64,000 nt of DNA from Natronogracilivirga saccharolytica (GTDB taxonomy: Bacteria > Bacteroidota > Rhodothermia > Balneolales > Natronogracilivirgulaceae): the NCBI RefSeq assembly GCF_017921895.1, contig NZ_JAFIDN010000006.1, positions 158,731-222,730 on the forward strand, given 5' to 3'. Of the stretch, positions 25,981 to 35,840 are shown piece after piece. Both the position numbers and the translations under genes were made by a program. The notes under the pieces were generated by a model, which saw only the letters and a program-made list of their open reading frames with translations, was not told where the DNA came from and did not search any database. How positions within the stretch are numbered: position 1 is the first letter of the stretch; each line of letters opens with the position of its first letter.

Positions 25981-27339
25981 TTACGGAATGCTTTGAATCT
26001 TTTCCAGGCGATCTTCGAGCCTTGAGGTTTCGGGATACAGTGTGATTGCGAGTTCAAATATCTTTTGCGCTGTCTCCGGCTGTCCCCTCTCCAGATAAAA
26101 ATCGCCGAGCCGGATGAACTCACTCAGACTGAAGTCGCATTCATCGCCGCGCTCTTCTCTCAGTTCACTGTAAAATAATATGGCTTCTTCGATTCCACTT
26201 TGCTCAATCACACTTCCCAATACATGGGAAACCGGTTCTCTCACTTCAACAGATGCAGAAAGCCCGAACAGCAAATCACGCAGTGCAAAATAGGTTCGCG
26301 AGGTACACTGTTTGGTATTGTCCAGAATGATCAATGTATAGTCGCTGAACGCGAAGTATGTCAGCTGAGAAGAAAATCCGTGTATATTGCCGGAGTGACT
26401 CACCACCAGATCATTTTTAGACCCGATACGCTGGCTTCCGATGAAAACACCGTATCCGTAGTCCTCTTTCTGGGGTGTAACCATATTTTGCAGATATTCC
26501 TGATCCTCGAGCAACAGGCCGTCAAACAGCGCCCTCGTCCATTTGAAAAGATCTTTCGCTGTTGAGTACATCATACCCGCCGAAAAGCCGGCGCTTGAGT
26601 GGAAAAAAGGTGCACGCTCATATCCGGCCGGTGTTCTTTCATAACCCTCCGCAAGCCGTTCTATGATTTTTCCCGTAGCAGCGTACCCGGTGTCCTCCAG
26701 TCCTGCCGGCTCCAGAATGTATTTTTGCAGCGCTTCTTCATAGGTAAGGCCGCTGGCCTGCTCAATGATGAGTCCGAGCAGGTAATATCCGGAGTTACCG
26801 TAGTTCCAGTCCGTACCCGGTTCAAACTCAAGTTCCAGTTCAGAAAAGTGTTTTACAAACTCATAGCGGTCATGTTCATGAATCGCTTTTTCTTCCAGGA
26901 ACCCGGGCAGCTCCAGGTAATCGGGAATACCCGCTGTCTGAACCAGCAGTTGTTCGATGGTGATGCGATTACCGGGCCCGGCGGGATAATCCGGCAGGAA
27001 ATCGGTAATGACGTCATCAAGAGCAAGCTTGTCAGCTTCAACAAGGCACAGGACCAGATTGGCAGTAAATGATTTGGTGATGGAAGCTATTTTAAACCTT
27101 GTATCTGTGGTGTTCGGGATATCCCACTCGAAGCTGGCCGTCCCGAATGCTTCGTGATAGATGATATCATCGCCGTCTGCCGCCAGGACCACGCCGTTAA
27201 ACAGGCCAAAGTCATGCAGACGGGAGAGTGTTTCATCGATCGCATCCGCCGGATCATTTGTCAGGCCATGGGCCGGACTGATGGAGCACAGGATCAATCC
27301 GGAAGCAAAAACGATTCGATATAGGAACCGATTAATCAT
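25981..27339 (-). CDS. Secreted serine hydrolase (class C beta-lactamase/transpeptidase-like)
   Basis: 452 residues from the ATG at 27339, which puts a normal signal peptide (MINRFLYRIVFASGLILCS) at the N-terminus; an earlier ATG at 27393 adds 18 residues. The active-site motifs are complete: SITKSFT (S-x-x-K), YGNSGYYLLG (Y-x-N) and HSGNIHGF (H-x-G). The last 80 residues form helices like a TPR (FIRLGDFYLERGQPETAQKI). Such proteins include esterases, D-amino-acid peptidases and beta-lactamase-related enzymes; the substrate cannot be predicted. Location: periplasm or outside. Confidence 0.88.
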   Translation of the reverse strand: MINRFLYRIVFASGLILCSISPAHGLTNDPADAIDETLSRLHDFGLFNGVVLAADGDDIIYHEAFGTASFEWDIPNTTDTRFKIASITKSFTANLVLCLVEADKLALDDVITDFLPDYPAGPGNRITIEQLLVQTAGIPDYLELPGFLEEKAIHEHDRYEFVKHFSELELEFEPGTDWNYGNSGYYLLGLIIEQASGLTYEEALQKYILEPAGLEDTGYAATGKIIERLAEGYERTPAGYERAPFFHSSAGFSAGMMYSTAKDLFKWTRALFDGLLLEDQEYLQNMVTPQKEDYGYGVFIGSQRIGSKNDLVVSHSGNIHGFSSQLTYFAFSDYTLIILDNTKQCTSRTYFALRDLLFGLSASVEVREPVSHVLGSVIEQSGIEEAILFYSELREERGDECDFSLSEFIRLGDFYLERGQPETAQKIFELAITLYPETSRLEDRLEKIQSIP

Positions 27340-27738
27340 ACTCTGAAAATGGGACTGTATGTAATTATGACCGGCTTTGAAAAATTTCAGCATTCCGGCC
27401 GGACAAAAATCGGATGCCGGTAAATATTAGTTGATCTGTATTGGTCGATCATCCCGTCCGCCAGTGCAAAACTAAGAACCACATGTTAATAAAGTATGTA
27501 GTTATATGTTTTTCCTCAAGACGCGGCCAGCCGTGCTGCGCCCAGATGGGGTGACCCAGACCCGGCATCATGTGAAGTGAGAGATTTGATGTCAGACAGA
27601 AGCCAAGGTATATCCATACAGATTACCCTTGCTCAAACGTTTATACGTAAATTACGATATCAGGCTGCCGGACACGTATTCCATCGGCTTACCGGATGCA
27701 CCGTTTTCCGTAAAACTTTTTACATGGGGGGATAAACA
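27340..27738. other. Intergenic region between divergent hydrolase and SDR genes
   Basis: About 400 nt containing both promoters. A strong Shine-Dalgarno-like GGGGGGA lies just before the SDR start. I see no gene, RNA or repeat here. Confidence 0.4.
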
Positions 27739-28716
27739 ATGAAATCGCGTACGGTTATTATTACCGGGGCCAATTCGGGAATCGGAAAGGCCGCCGCCAT
27801 CAGATTTGCATCCGAAGGACATACCGTCATTATGGCGTGCCGGGACTCTGAGCGAAGCCGGCTGGCTTTCAAAGAGGTACGGCAAACTTCCGGCAGTGAG
27901 AACGTCTTTCCCGAATTTGTGGATATGGGCTCGTTCGGGTCGATCCGGTCATTTTGTTCATCCTTCAAGAAGACGTACGGCTCCCTGGATATACTTATTC
28001 ACAACGCCGCCTACGTCAGCCACGGCGCGCCCTATCAACTTTCTCAGGATGGAATAGAGATAACATTCGCCACAAACACGGCTGGCCCGTTCCTGATGAC
28101 CATGATCCTCAAGGAGCTGCTGGCCGGATCCGACGACCCGCGCATTCTGCATGCCGGAAGCAATATCATCAAACATTTTTTTAATCCCAAAAAGGAGCTT
28201 GATTTTTCCGATTTGCAGGGAGAAGCGGGCAAAAACCGCAATCACAGTGTCTATATCACCTATCGTAACTCCAAGATGGCACTGCTGATGCTCACCCGCA
28301 GAATGGCCGGTGAATTCAAAGAGTCCGGAATCAAGGTGAATTACCTTCAGATCAACGGAGCAACGATGTCAAAGGAAACGCTCAACAAAATGAAACCCAA
28401 TTGGAGAGCAATCGCCCGGATCCAGAACCTGTTTTTCCGTCCGCCTGAGTTCACGGCAAATTGCTATTATGAGATCTGCACTTCCGAAGCATTCAGAAAT
28501 GTAACCGGACAGGCGATCAATCACCGCCTGGAAATCATGCAACCCGCAGCGGAAAAACCGGGATTACTCATGGATATCAGGCAGTCTTTGGGTGCAGGCT
28601 ATATCCCCTTTTATGCCCGGCGGGATGAGGTGATTGCCAAAGTCTGGGACAAATGCATGGAACTGACGGAAATGGCACTTACGGAACAGGCAGAGCCGGA
28701 ACCTGATGTCCCTTAA
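27739..28716 (+). CDS. Short-chain dehydrogenase/reductase
   Basis: 325 residues of the SDR family (retinol-dehydrogenase-like subgroup). The cofactor loop is TGANSGIGKAAAIRFASEG, followed by MACRDSERS (favouring NADP(H)), ILIHNAAYVSHG, and catalytic YRNSK in VYITYRNSKMALLML. The C-terminal 75 residues extend beyond the common core. The substrate is unknown. The next gene starts 51 nt downstream on the same strand and may be co-transcribed. Confidence 0.9.
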   Translation: MKSRTVIITGANSGIGKAAAIRFASEGHTVIMACRDSERSRLAFKEVRQTSGSENVFPEFVDMGSFGSIRSFCSSFKKTYGSLDILIHNAAYVSHGAPYQLSQDGIEITFATNTAGPFLMTMILKELLAGSDDPRILHAGSNIIKHFFNPKKELDFSDLQGEAGKNRNHSVYITYRNSKMALLMLTRRMAGEFKESGIKVNYLQINGATMSKETLNKMKPNWRAIARIQNLFFRPPEFTANCYYEICTSEAFRNVTGQAINHRLEIMQPAAEKPGLLMDIRQSLGAGYIPFYARRDEVIAKVWDKCMELTEMALTEQAEPEPDVP

Positions 28717-28767
28717 ACATTAGCTCGAATCTGAATCATTCAACTTTCATGATTAATCCCGCCATCA

Positions 28768-29901
28768 ATGTCCACGTACCCTTCTTCTCAAGAACGCCAA
28801 AGCGATGCGGCATTATCCGTAGCCGACGCCGGTTTCATCTGCACTCCTTTCGAGCTGGTGATAAACCCGATGGAACGTCTGCTGCTCATCAACATTGAAA
28901 ACGATCCGGATTCACTCTATATCGGGTTTGAGCCGCAGGTGTTTGACGATGAAATCAACGGCAGCGGTATCCTGGTCATCGCATGGCGAACTGACGGACG
29001 GGTGGATGTGTACCATCAGCCCCAATTGCAGCCCGATCCCGCCAGATATGACATCGCCGGAAAAGGACTTGCACACATGATTGAGCATCCGCTGGAAGGG
29101 GCTTATCTGGAGGTGGATGACCGCGGCGCACAGACGTGGTTTGCTTTTGAGGATATCGACGGGCGTCCGGTTGAAGTCACTGTTTCGGAGGCTCATCCCG
29201 CCAGGCGGAAACCGTTCGGACTGCTTGCACCGATGGGTGATGCGGCAGAAAGCCCATCAGCCATGCCGCTGGTGCTGCTGCACGATTTTTATTTCGTCCG
29301 CCGCTCACATACCCGGATCAGCGTCAGGATCGGCGGTCGTCACCATCGGCCGGATACACTCCCCATGCCGCTTGACTTTCGCCGGATGTATTTTGCGCGG
29401 TACAGTGCCGATCCGCTTATTGTAACCATGAACCCCGCTTTCAATGGAAAGCTTAATCCACTGAAAGTTTCTGATAATGGGTATGCCAATACGGGCGACA
29501 CCCGTTATGAGTTGATTCAAGCAGGTGGAAAAACCGGGATCAAAAGCATCAGCCGGTGCCACAAGCATCATAAAGTGAGTCTGAATTTTACTCCTGCGTT
29601 TCCGGATGTGTTGTCACTTGCTGACAGCACTGAGTCCGGGGGCGACTTTGAGATCCACGGGCATCCTTCCACCGGAAAAGTCGGCGGTGTTTATACGGTC
29701 GGGAAACGGGACGGAGTAACCCGCATCAGCATGACCCCTTCCCGGGGATGGATACCGAATGAGAGCAAGTGGTCTCTCCGGTTTCTTTATACTGTTGGCA
29801 AGGTGTTCAAATCCTGGCCGAAGACGTATACCTGGACGGCAACGCTCACGTCGGATAAGTCCGGGCAACTGCAGATGGTCTCTGCATGGCAGCGAAAATG
29901 A
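28768..29901 (+). CDS. Hypothetical protein downstream of SDR
   Basis: 377 residues with no signal peptide or membrane helix; family not recognised. The sequence is beta-rich throughout (IGFEPQVFDDEINGSGILVI, AYLEVDDRGAQTWFAFEDID, SVRIGGRHHRPDTLPMPLDF). The strand pattern and the C-terminal TYTWTATLTSDKSGQLQMVS suggest a lipocalin-like or two-lobed beta-barrel, comparable in layout to carotenoid hydratase/AttH-type proteins, but I cannot show homology. Position 51 nt after an SDR gene suggests a joint pathway on a hydrophobic substrate. Confidence 0.65.
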   Translation: MSTYPSSQERQSDAALSVADAGFICTPFELVINPMERLLLINIENDPDSLYIGFEPQVFDDEINGSGILVIAWRTDGRVDVYHQPQLQPDPARYDIAGKGLAHMIEHPLEGAYLEVDDRGAQTWFAFEDIDGRPVEVTVSEAHPARRKPFGLLAPMGDAAESPSAMPLVLLHDFYFVRRSHTRISVRIGGRHHRPDTLPMPLDFRRMYFARYSADPLIVTMNPAFNGKLNPLKVSDNGYANTGDTRYELIQAGGKTGIKSISRCHKHHKVSLNFTPAFPDVLSLADSTESGGDFEIHGHPSTGKVGGVYTVGKRDGVTRISMTPSRGWIPNESKWSLRFLYTVGKVFKSWPKTYTWTATLTSDKSGQLQMVSAWQRK

Positions 29902-30243
29902 GGGGCAAATCAGGTGCTGAAGATTTCCTGTTCAGCCGGGCCGGATAAAATACGGTTTAGCAATAAATGCATTTGATTCAACGACTATGCGTCCTGAACG
30001 ATGTCCGGTCAGGGGTATTTCAACAGTACAGTCCAGCACTTCCAATAGTTTCATTCAAATCACGTTTTTAAAATAGATATATGAATCATTCTGCCCTTTG
30101 GTGTAATGACCGGACCCTATGTGCACCTCATATGTAAGTCCTGCATTATCCCGTCTCTTTACAGGCTTTAGATCCAAGATGTAAATATTGTTGCACAGCT
30201 TTTCCCAGGGAATTTTTGACGCAGCCTCTAATCAGGAAACCCG
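29902..30243. other. Intergenic region
   Basis: About 340 nt with no supportable gene. The region before 30244 should carry the outer-membrane protein promoter; no clear -7 element was found. Confidence 0.35.
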
Positions 30244-31833
30244 GTGTACAGAAAATTACCGCCACTTGCTGCGCCGCCGAAAAGCGGACTGATTGGCACT
30301 TATGCCAAACCTGTCCGGGATGATGTCTTCCCGGGATGGATTCTCTATACATTATCGTCTGTAACATTCCGTAGATCTGTCTTCACTTTCCTGGCGCTGC
30401 TGATCCTGACAATATTCTGGACAATTCTGCCTGCCGGGCCCGCATCCTCCCGGACACGCAACACTCTTTTCGGCTGGGATGAGTGGGTCCGCATGATGAT
30501 CCATGACCCTTCACACAGTTACGGAGGCGTGTTCTATGACCGGGGGCTTTACCGATATGTGACACCCCTTATGCCCAAAGAGCACGATCTGGACCTGCAT
30601 ACCTATGAATTTACTACTGTTGACCTCTACGAATGGTATTACTCCGGAGAGGACGGGTTTCGCGCTTATACAGGAAGCATGAACCTTGGCAAGTTCCTCA
30701 CCAGTTATGATTTACGGAACCGGCTGGAACTATCTGACCGGATGGACATGAATATTCACGTTCATCGCCGCTCTGATATGCGGTCAGACCGGGGATTGCT
30801 CTGGCTTGGCTTCGATTACAATTTGCGAAATGGACGAACCTTGGGCATCCGGCAAACCCTGACCGAAGAAAAAAGCGATCTTGATGTAGCGCTGTTTTAC
30901 CGGCACGGAAGACCGGGGTATGGCTTTATACAGCTGGAATCCAATATACTGGATTACGGCAACAATGCCATCTATGCTCTAAGCAAAAGCCGAGACCGTG
31001 ATTTTGATGAGAGCCGCAAGTACCATCGCCGGCCGGTACTGTTTTCTTTCAGGGCTTCCTCTCCCGAGTGGTCAGGATGGCGCGGTGAGGCCATGGCAGG
31101 TATCCTGACCCGGTCGCAGACTCAGGTCGGGGCACAAAGCAGGGTTGATATCAATACCCGTGACCGGCAAAAAAGTCATTACGCCGGGACGCTTCTCGAA
31201 TGGTCCGCAGACTGGATAACTGCTGCTCTTACATGGCAGTACAAATATTCATGGTTTGCCCGTGAGAACTATACAGACAACTACACGGAACCCATCGATT
31301 ATGGAAACAGTCAAGTTCAGAGCCGCTTCGGGGTATTTCTGGGTTTACAAACAGGACGAGTTCAATTTCAAAACTGGGTTTTCCGTGCCAATGTCCGGGA
31401 CAATCAAAAGGACGAGCATCGCGAAGTGTTCTGGCAATGGGGTCAATTCAACTACCAGATCTATCCTTTTGTTTTCCGGGAAAACCGGATCATGATGAAA
31501 AACCGTATTCTCTACATGCCGGAAATGAGAGGATTTCTTGGTGGCATTGAATGGAATGCGGATTACCGTGATTTTACAAGTGACACATTCATAAGTGAAG
31601 AATTTGGCATCATTTCCGGCTTCGCATATCAGGAAAACTATCCCTGGTCACTCGTCGAAACCAATGAGCGTGTAACACTGCTGTTCGGCTATCGGTTTTC
31701 ACCACGTGCCTGCCTCTTCATGGGATTGTCGTACGACGTTGACGGGGACATGTACATCGGCCGGCTGAACATGAAGTCTGATTCACGTTCTCACTTTGAT
31801 GGTGGTTTCGGCCGGCTGATGATGACCTGGTAA
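30244..31833 (+). CDS. Outer-membrane beta-barrel-like protein
   Basis: 529 residues from a GTG; an in-frame stop at 30229-30231 prevents a longer start. The export signal is probably RRSVFTFLALLILTIFW (about 41-57), preceded by an unusually long 40-residue extension. The mature part has alternating aromatic/charged strands (LGFDYNLRNGRTLGIRQTL, VALFYRHGRPGYGFIQLESN, LTWQYKYSWFARENYTDNY) ending in FGRLMMTW, consistent with a 16-18-strand barrel. No family name is recognised; the role could be a porin or channel. Confidence 0.65.
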   Translation: MYRKLPPLAAPPKSGLIGTYAKPVRDDVFPGWILYTLSSVTFRRSVFTFLALLILTIFWTILPAGPASSRTRNTLFGWDEWVRMMIHDPSHSYGGVFYDRGLYRYVTPLMPKEHDLDLHTYEFTTVDLYEWYYSGEDGFRAYTGSMNLGKFLTSYDLRNRLELSDRMDMNIHVHRRSDMRSDRGLLWLGFDYNLRNGRTLGIRQTLTEEKSDLDVALFYRHGRPGYGFIQLESNILDYGNNAIYALSKSRDRDFDESRKYHRRPVLFSFRASSPEWSGWRGEAMAGILTRSQTQVGAQSRVDINTRDRQKSHYAGTLLEWSADWITAALTWQYKYSWFARENYTDNYTEPIDYGNSQVQSRFGVFLGLQTGRVQFQNWVFRANVRDNQKDEHREVFWQWGQFNYQIYPFVFRENRIMMKNRILYMPEMRGFLGGIEWNADYRDFTSDTFISEEFGIISGFAYQENYPWSLVETNERVTLLFGYRFSPRACLFMGLSYDVDGDMYIGRLNMKSDSRSHFDGGFGRLMMTW

Positions 31834-31925
31834 ATGCGTTAATATTGATTTATCCAGTCACGATCATTCACTGATAAAACTGAGCGTCCGTGTGTGGTTT
31901 ATGTACCCGAAGGGTTTTCCCTTTT

Positions 31926-31957
31926 TTGAAAAGAAATGTGATTTATACGTATCTTTC
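31926..31957 (+). promoter_or_regulatory. Promoter candidate for FNT transporter
   Basis: TTG at 31926-31928, 21 nt spacer, TATCTTTC at 31950-31957: one mismatch to the Bacteroidota -7 consensus. It lies about 95 nt upstream of the proposed TTG start. Confidence 0.35.
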
Positions 31958-32051
31958 CAGGCATCAAGAATGTTTTCATAAAAAAAATAAACCTCACTTG
32001 ATCAGGGATTCCGGTTTTTACTAAAGCAAAACATCACATTTTTTATATACA

Positions 32052-32915
32052 TTGACCGACTCCGATAAGTATTCAAATAATCACAGCACCTCTTCCAGAT
32101 ATCCCGTTTTAAACCTGGACGCCTATTCCCCTGAGGAGGTCGCCAACCAGGTGGTGCATGTAGGTGTAAAAAAAGTTCGTTTCCCGACAGTTGCCACTAT
32201 GATGCTCGGTTTGCTGGGCGGCAGTTTTATTTCTCTTGGTGCGCTTTATCACATTATTGTTCTTGCCAGTCCTTCCATAGACAACAGCACCGCCGCCATT
32301 GTCAGCCCCTTCCTCTACTCCATGGGCTATATCATTGCGTTTATCACGGGTGCCGAAATTTTCACGACCAACAATCTGGCTGTAATGAGTCTGGCCTCCG
32401 GAAAAATCCGGCTTATGGAACTGGTGAGAAACTGGTCTGTCGTTCTGATTGCCAATATATTGGGAGCTTCCGGAGTAGTCCTTCTTTTTTTCTTTTCCGG
32501 ACAGAGCTACCTTTTTGACGGACAACTGGCAAAAGAAACCCTTGTTCAAAGCTCTGAAAAGCTCTCTTTTAGTGTTCCTCAAATGTTCATTCAGGGGCTT
32601 TTCGGAAACATGCTCATTTGTGCCGGAGCATGGCTTGCCATGGCCGGAAGATCCGTCACAGATAAGTTCATTGCACTTATCTTCCCCCTTTCAGCGGTCA
32701 CAGCCATCGGTTTTCAGCATGCAACAGGCAATATGTTTTACTTTTTTCTCTCATTCCTTTTTTTACAGGACGGTCAGGGGGAAGTCTATGAGATCACTTT
32801 CACGTACTTTCAGGTAATAACCAGTCTCACTGTAGTTGCCATCGGAAATATCGTCGGAGGCGGACTGTTTATCGCCATGAGTTACTATTTTGTCTACGTA
32901 TACTGCAAGTGGTAA
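32052..32915 (+). CDS. Formate/nitrite transporter (FNT) family channel
   Basis: 287 residues with six hydrophobic segments as in FocA/NirC pentameric channels for formate, nitrite or hydrosulfide. Recognisable are MMLGLLGGSFISLGALYHII, ITGAEIFTTNNLAVMSLASG, WSVVLIANILGASGVVLLFF and IGNIVGGGLFIAMSYYFVYV. The start is taken as TTG at 32052; the first 40 residues are soluble, as in relatives, and no ATG lies nearby in frame. It is isolated, so the substrate is not suggested by context. Confidence 0.9.
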   Translation: MTDSDKYSNNHSTSSRYPVLNLDAYSPEEVANQVVHVGVKKVRFPTVATMMLGLLGGSFISLGALYHIIVLASPSIDNSTAAIVSPFLYSMGYIIAFITGAEIFTTNNLAVMSLASGKIRLMELVRNWSVVLIANILGASGVVLLFFFSGQSYLFDGQLAKETLVQSSEKLSFSVPQMFIQGLFGNMLICAGAWLAMAGRSVTDKFIALIFPLSAVTAIGFQHATGNMFYFFLSFLFLQDGQGEVYEITFTYFQVITSLTVVAIGNIVGGGLFIAMSYYFVYVYCKW

Positions 32916-33057
32916 CCCTTACTACCTTTGGGGACTGCGAAACACCCTGCCCCGCAACACAGTTACGTCAAAAGGCGAAATGCTCACAACTTTCTTACCC
33001 CGGGAACCTGCAAAGATATAACTATCTGGGAAACACCACTAGTGCCATTTGCCTCCG

Positions 33058-35757
33058 TTAACCGGCCTTTGACCTGAAGACAAACTTTTCGAGCTCAACC
33101 AGAATGAAGGTCAGCACTCCGGCCGCCAGGGCCCATAGCCAATAGATTCCATTAACTGAATCGGTACTGAACCAGGTATTCATGAATGGAGCGTAGACAA
33201 ATCCCAGCTGAAGTACGGCAAGTACTCCAATTGCCGGAAAAAGTGCCTTGTTATTGAAAAATCCGGATCCAAATGCAAAGTTGTGCAGACTTCTGCAACT
33301 GAGCAGATAAAACAGCTGACCAAGGACGAGCACATTGATCGCGGCGGTCCGGGCCAGTTCATTTTCCGCTCCGTTCAGATACAGGTAGTAAAACGTACCA
33401 AGCGTTAAACCGCCAACGATGACCGATACAAAAAGCAACCGCCATACGAAATACAGGTCAATGATCGGAGCGTCCGGATGTCTTGGTTTGCGTTTCATAA
33501 TACCCGCCTCTGCCGGCTCAAACGGCAATGCCAGTGCCAGGGTAACCGCTGTTACCATATTGACCCACAATATCTGAACCGGTGTTACGGGCAGAGTGAT
33601 ACCCAGAAGAATAGCTGTTATGATCAGTAGCGCCTGAGCCCCGTTAGTAGGTAGAAGAAAAAGGATCGCTTTCTTCAGATTGTCATATATAGCACGGCCC
33701 TCTTCCACCGCCCGCGCTATAGATGCAAAATTATCATCAGCCAGAACCATTTCGGCTGCTTCCCTGGTAACTTCAGTTCCTTTTATTCCCATCGCAACAC
33801 CCACGCTTGACCGTTTCAGTGCGGGGGCATCATTAACACCGTCTCCGGTCATTGCCACTACATGGTCCCTTTTTTGCAGTGCTTTCACGATGCGAAGCTT
33901 GTGTTCCGGGGTGGTGCGGGCATATACGTCATAATCGGTTACCATATCCACCAGTTCTTCATCGGAGGTCTCTTCCATATCCTGCCCTGTTATCGCCTCC
34001 TTCCCTTCACATATTCCCAGCTGCTCACCAATTGCCCGCGCAGTAATGGCATGATCACCGGTAATCATTTTTACCCGGATTCCCGCCTCTTTGCACTTTT
34101 TCACAGCTTCAACCGCTTCAGGCCGGGGAGGATCAATTATCCCGACAAATCCGAGCAGCAGGATGTTATCCTCAAGCTCCTCCCGTGAGATTTCCGTGAC
34201 CGAATCATCCACCTTTTTTGCAGCCAGCGCAATTACACGCTCTCCTTTTGCAGCAATATCGTCGGTAAGGGACTGCATTTCCTCCTGATTAAAGGATGTT
34301 TCTCCGTCTGAGGTCCATACTGCTGATGACATCTCAAGAATTCGCTCGGGTGCACCCTTGACAAAAATCATGCGTTCATCGCCATTTTGATGGAGCGTGG
34401 CCATGTACTTGTGATCTGACTCAAAGGGGATGGAGTCCAGATGCTCAAAATCTTCCGTGCTGATTCCCGACTTTTTGGCGAGTGTGAGCAACGCCCCGTC
34501 AGTAGGATCTCCGTTTACTGTCCACTCCCCGTCTTTCTCTTCTGTAGTAGCTTCATTACACAACCACGATGTCTGCAGCAGGCGTCCCAGCAATTTATTC
34601 TTTTTTATCTCCTCTTCTTCCAGGGCATCTTCTTCACCCTCCTTTTTTATCGCACCTTCGGGTTTGTACCCGGAACCTTCTACCTGATAAAACCCTCCAT
34701 CAACATAGATGGTTTTTGCGGTCATCTCATTTTTTGTGAGCGTTCCGGTTTTGTCCGAGCAGATGACCGTGACGGCACCTAATGTTTCAACGGACGGAAG
34801 TTTTCGGATGATCGCATTTCTTGAAGCCATTGTCTGGACCCCAAGTGCCAGTGTGATTGTCACAATGGCCGGCAGTCCCTCGGGTATGGATGCTACTGCA
34901 AGGCCAATCAGAGCAAGAAACAGCTCCATTATCTCAAAATCATGGAAAATATATCCTACCGCGAACATAACGACTACCATGAGAAGTATGGCAACCGACA
35001 GTTTTTTCCCGAAGCTTTTTATCTGACGGAGCAGGGGTGTGGTGAGCTCTTCAACCTCGCTCATCATCTGATTTATTTTGCCGATCTCTGTGTCGCCGCC
35101 CGTTTCAACTACAACCCCAGCCGCCCTTCCATAAGTCGCCATGGTACTGTTGAATCCCATGGAAGCCTGATCTGCTACTACCGCATCTTCACTAACCGGG
35201 TCTGCCGTTTTTGTTACCGGTTCTGATTCTCCGGTCAACGCCGACTCTTCCACCTGAAAATCATTTGTTTCAGTAAATCTGAGATCTGCGGGAATCTTGT
35301 CGCCGGATTCCAGCAGTACCACATCACCGGGCACCAGTTCTTCGGCTTCAACAGTCTTTTCCTTGCCGTCCCGTATCACTTTTGCTTCAAGGGACAGCAT
35401 CTTCTTCAGGTTTTCCAGTGCCTGCTCAGCTTTTCCTTCCTGCACGAAACCGATAACCGCATTGATCAAAACAACAGCCAGAATAACCCAGGTGTCGATC
35501 CAGTGACCCATCAGCGCCGTCATTACAGCAGCGACAATAAGGATGTAGATCAGCACATCATGAAACTGCATGATAAGGCGCATCACCGGTCCCCTCTTTT
35601 TTTGTTCCGGAAGCTTGTTGGGGCCGTATTTTTCGAGTCTTTTGCTTGCTTCTTCGGAAGTGAGTCCCTTTTTTGGATCCGTATCAAGTGCTGATACCGC
35701 CTCCTCCTTGTCCAAACTGTGCCAGTTTCCGGCTTTCTTATTTTCCTTTGACGTCAT
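33058..35757 (-). CDS. P-type cation-transporting ATPase (PacL/Pma-like)
   Basis: 899 residues with all P-type ATPase marks: TGESEPV actuator loop, VASIPEGLPAIVT in M4, phosphorylation site CSDKTGTLTKNEMTA, KGAPERIL in the nucleotide domain, and MTGDGVNDAPALKRSSVGVA hinge. There are ten membrane segments and an N-terminal cation-ATPase domain. In M5 and M6 (FLLPTNGAQALLI, VNMVTAVTLALALPFEP) the residues equivalent to SERCA Glu771 and Asp800 are Gln and Ala, so it may not be a calcium pump of the usual kind. Ion specificity is therefore left open. A double palindrome lies at its promoter. Confidence 0.93.
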   Translation of the reverse strand: MTSKENKKAGNWHSLDKEEAVSALDTDPKKGLTSEEASKRLEKYGPNKLPEQKKRGPVMRLIMQFHDVLIYILIVAAVMTALMGHWIDTWVILAVVLINAVIGFVQEGKAEQALENLKKMLSLEAKVIRDGKEKTVEAEELVPGDVVLLESGDKIPADLRFTETNDFQVEESALTGESEPVTKTADPVSEDAVVADQASMGFNSTMATYGRAAGVVVETGGDTEIGKINQMMSEVEELTTPLLRQIKSFGKKLSVAILLMVVVMFAVGYIFHDFEIMELFLALIGLAVASIPEGLPAIVTITLALGVQTMASRNAIIRKLPSVETLGAVTVICSDKTGTLTKNEMTAKTIYVDGGFYQVEGSGYKPEGAIKKEGEEDALEEEEIKKNKLLGRLLQTSWLCNEATTEEKDGEWTVNGDPTDGALLTLAKKSGISTEDFEHLDSIPFESDHKYMATLHQNGDERMIFVKGAPERILEMSSAVWTSDGETSFNQEEMQSLTDDIAAKGERVIALAAKKVDDSVTEISREELEDNILLLGFVGIIDPPRPEAVEAVKKCKEAGIRVKMITGDHAITARAIGEQLGICEGKEAITGQDMEETSDEELVDMVTDYDVYARTTPEHKLRIVKALQKRDHVVAMTGDGVNDAPALKRSSVGVAMGIKGTEVTREAAEMVLADDNFASIARAVEEGRAIYDNLKKAILFLLPTNGAQALLIITAILLGITLPVTPVQILWVNMVTAVTLALALPFEPAEAGIMKRKPRHPDAPIIDLYFVWRLLFVSVIVGGLTLGTFYYLYLNGAENELARTAAINVLVLGQLFYLLSCRSLHNFAFGSGFFNNKALFPAIGVLAVLQLGFVYAPFMNTWFSTDSVNGIYWLWALAAGVLTFILVELEKFVFRSKAG

Positions 35758-35806
35758 GCTAAGGTAATGTGGTAATCTGTTGGTAGAAAATAACTAAGTG
35801 TCCATA

Positions 35807-35840
35807 TGCCAAAGATGTATAACATCAGAGATGTTACATC
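35807..35840 (-). promoter_or_regulatory. Double palindrome at P-type ATPase promoter
   Basis: On the minus strand GATGT-A-ACATC is followed by TCT and GATGT-TAT-ACATC (35840 to 35814), which runs directly into CATCTTTG (about 35814-35807), a near match to the -7 element TAnnTTTG. The two adjacent palindromes upstream of -7 look like repressor or activator sites controlling the ATPase gene. Confidence 0.42.
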
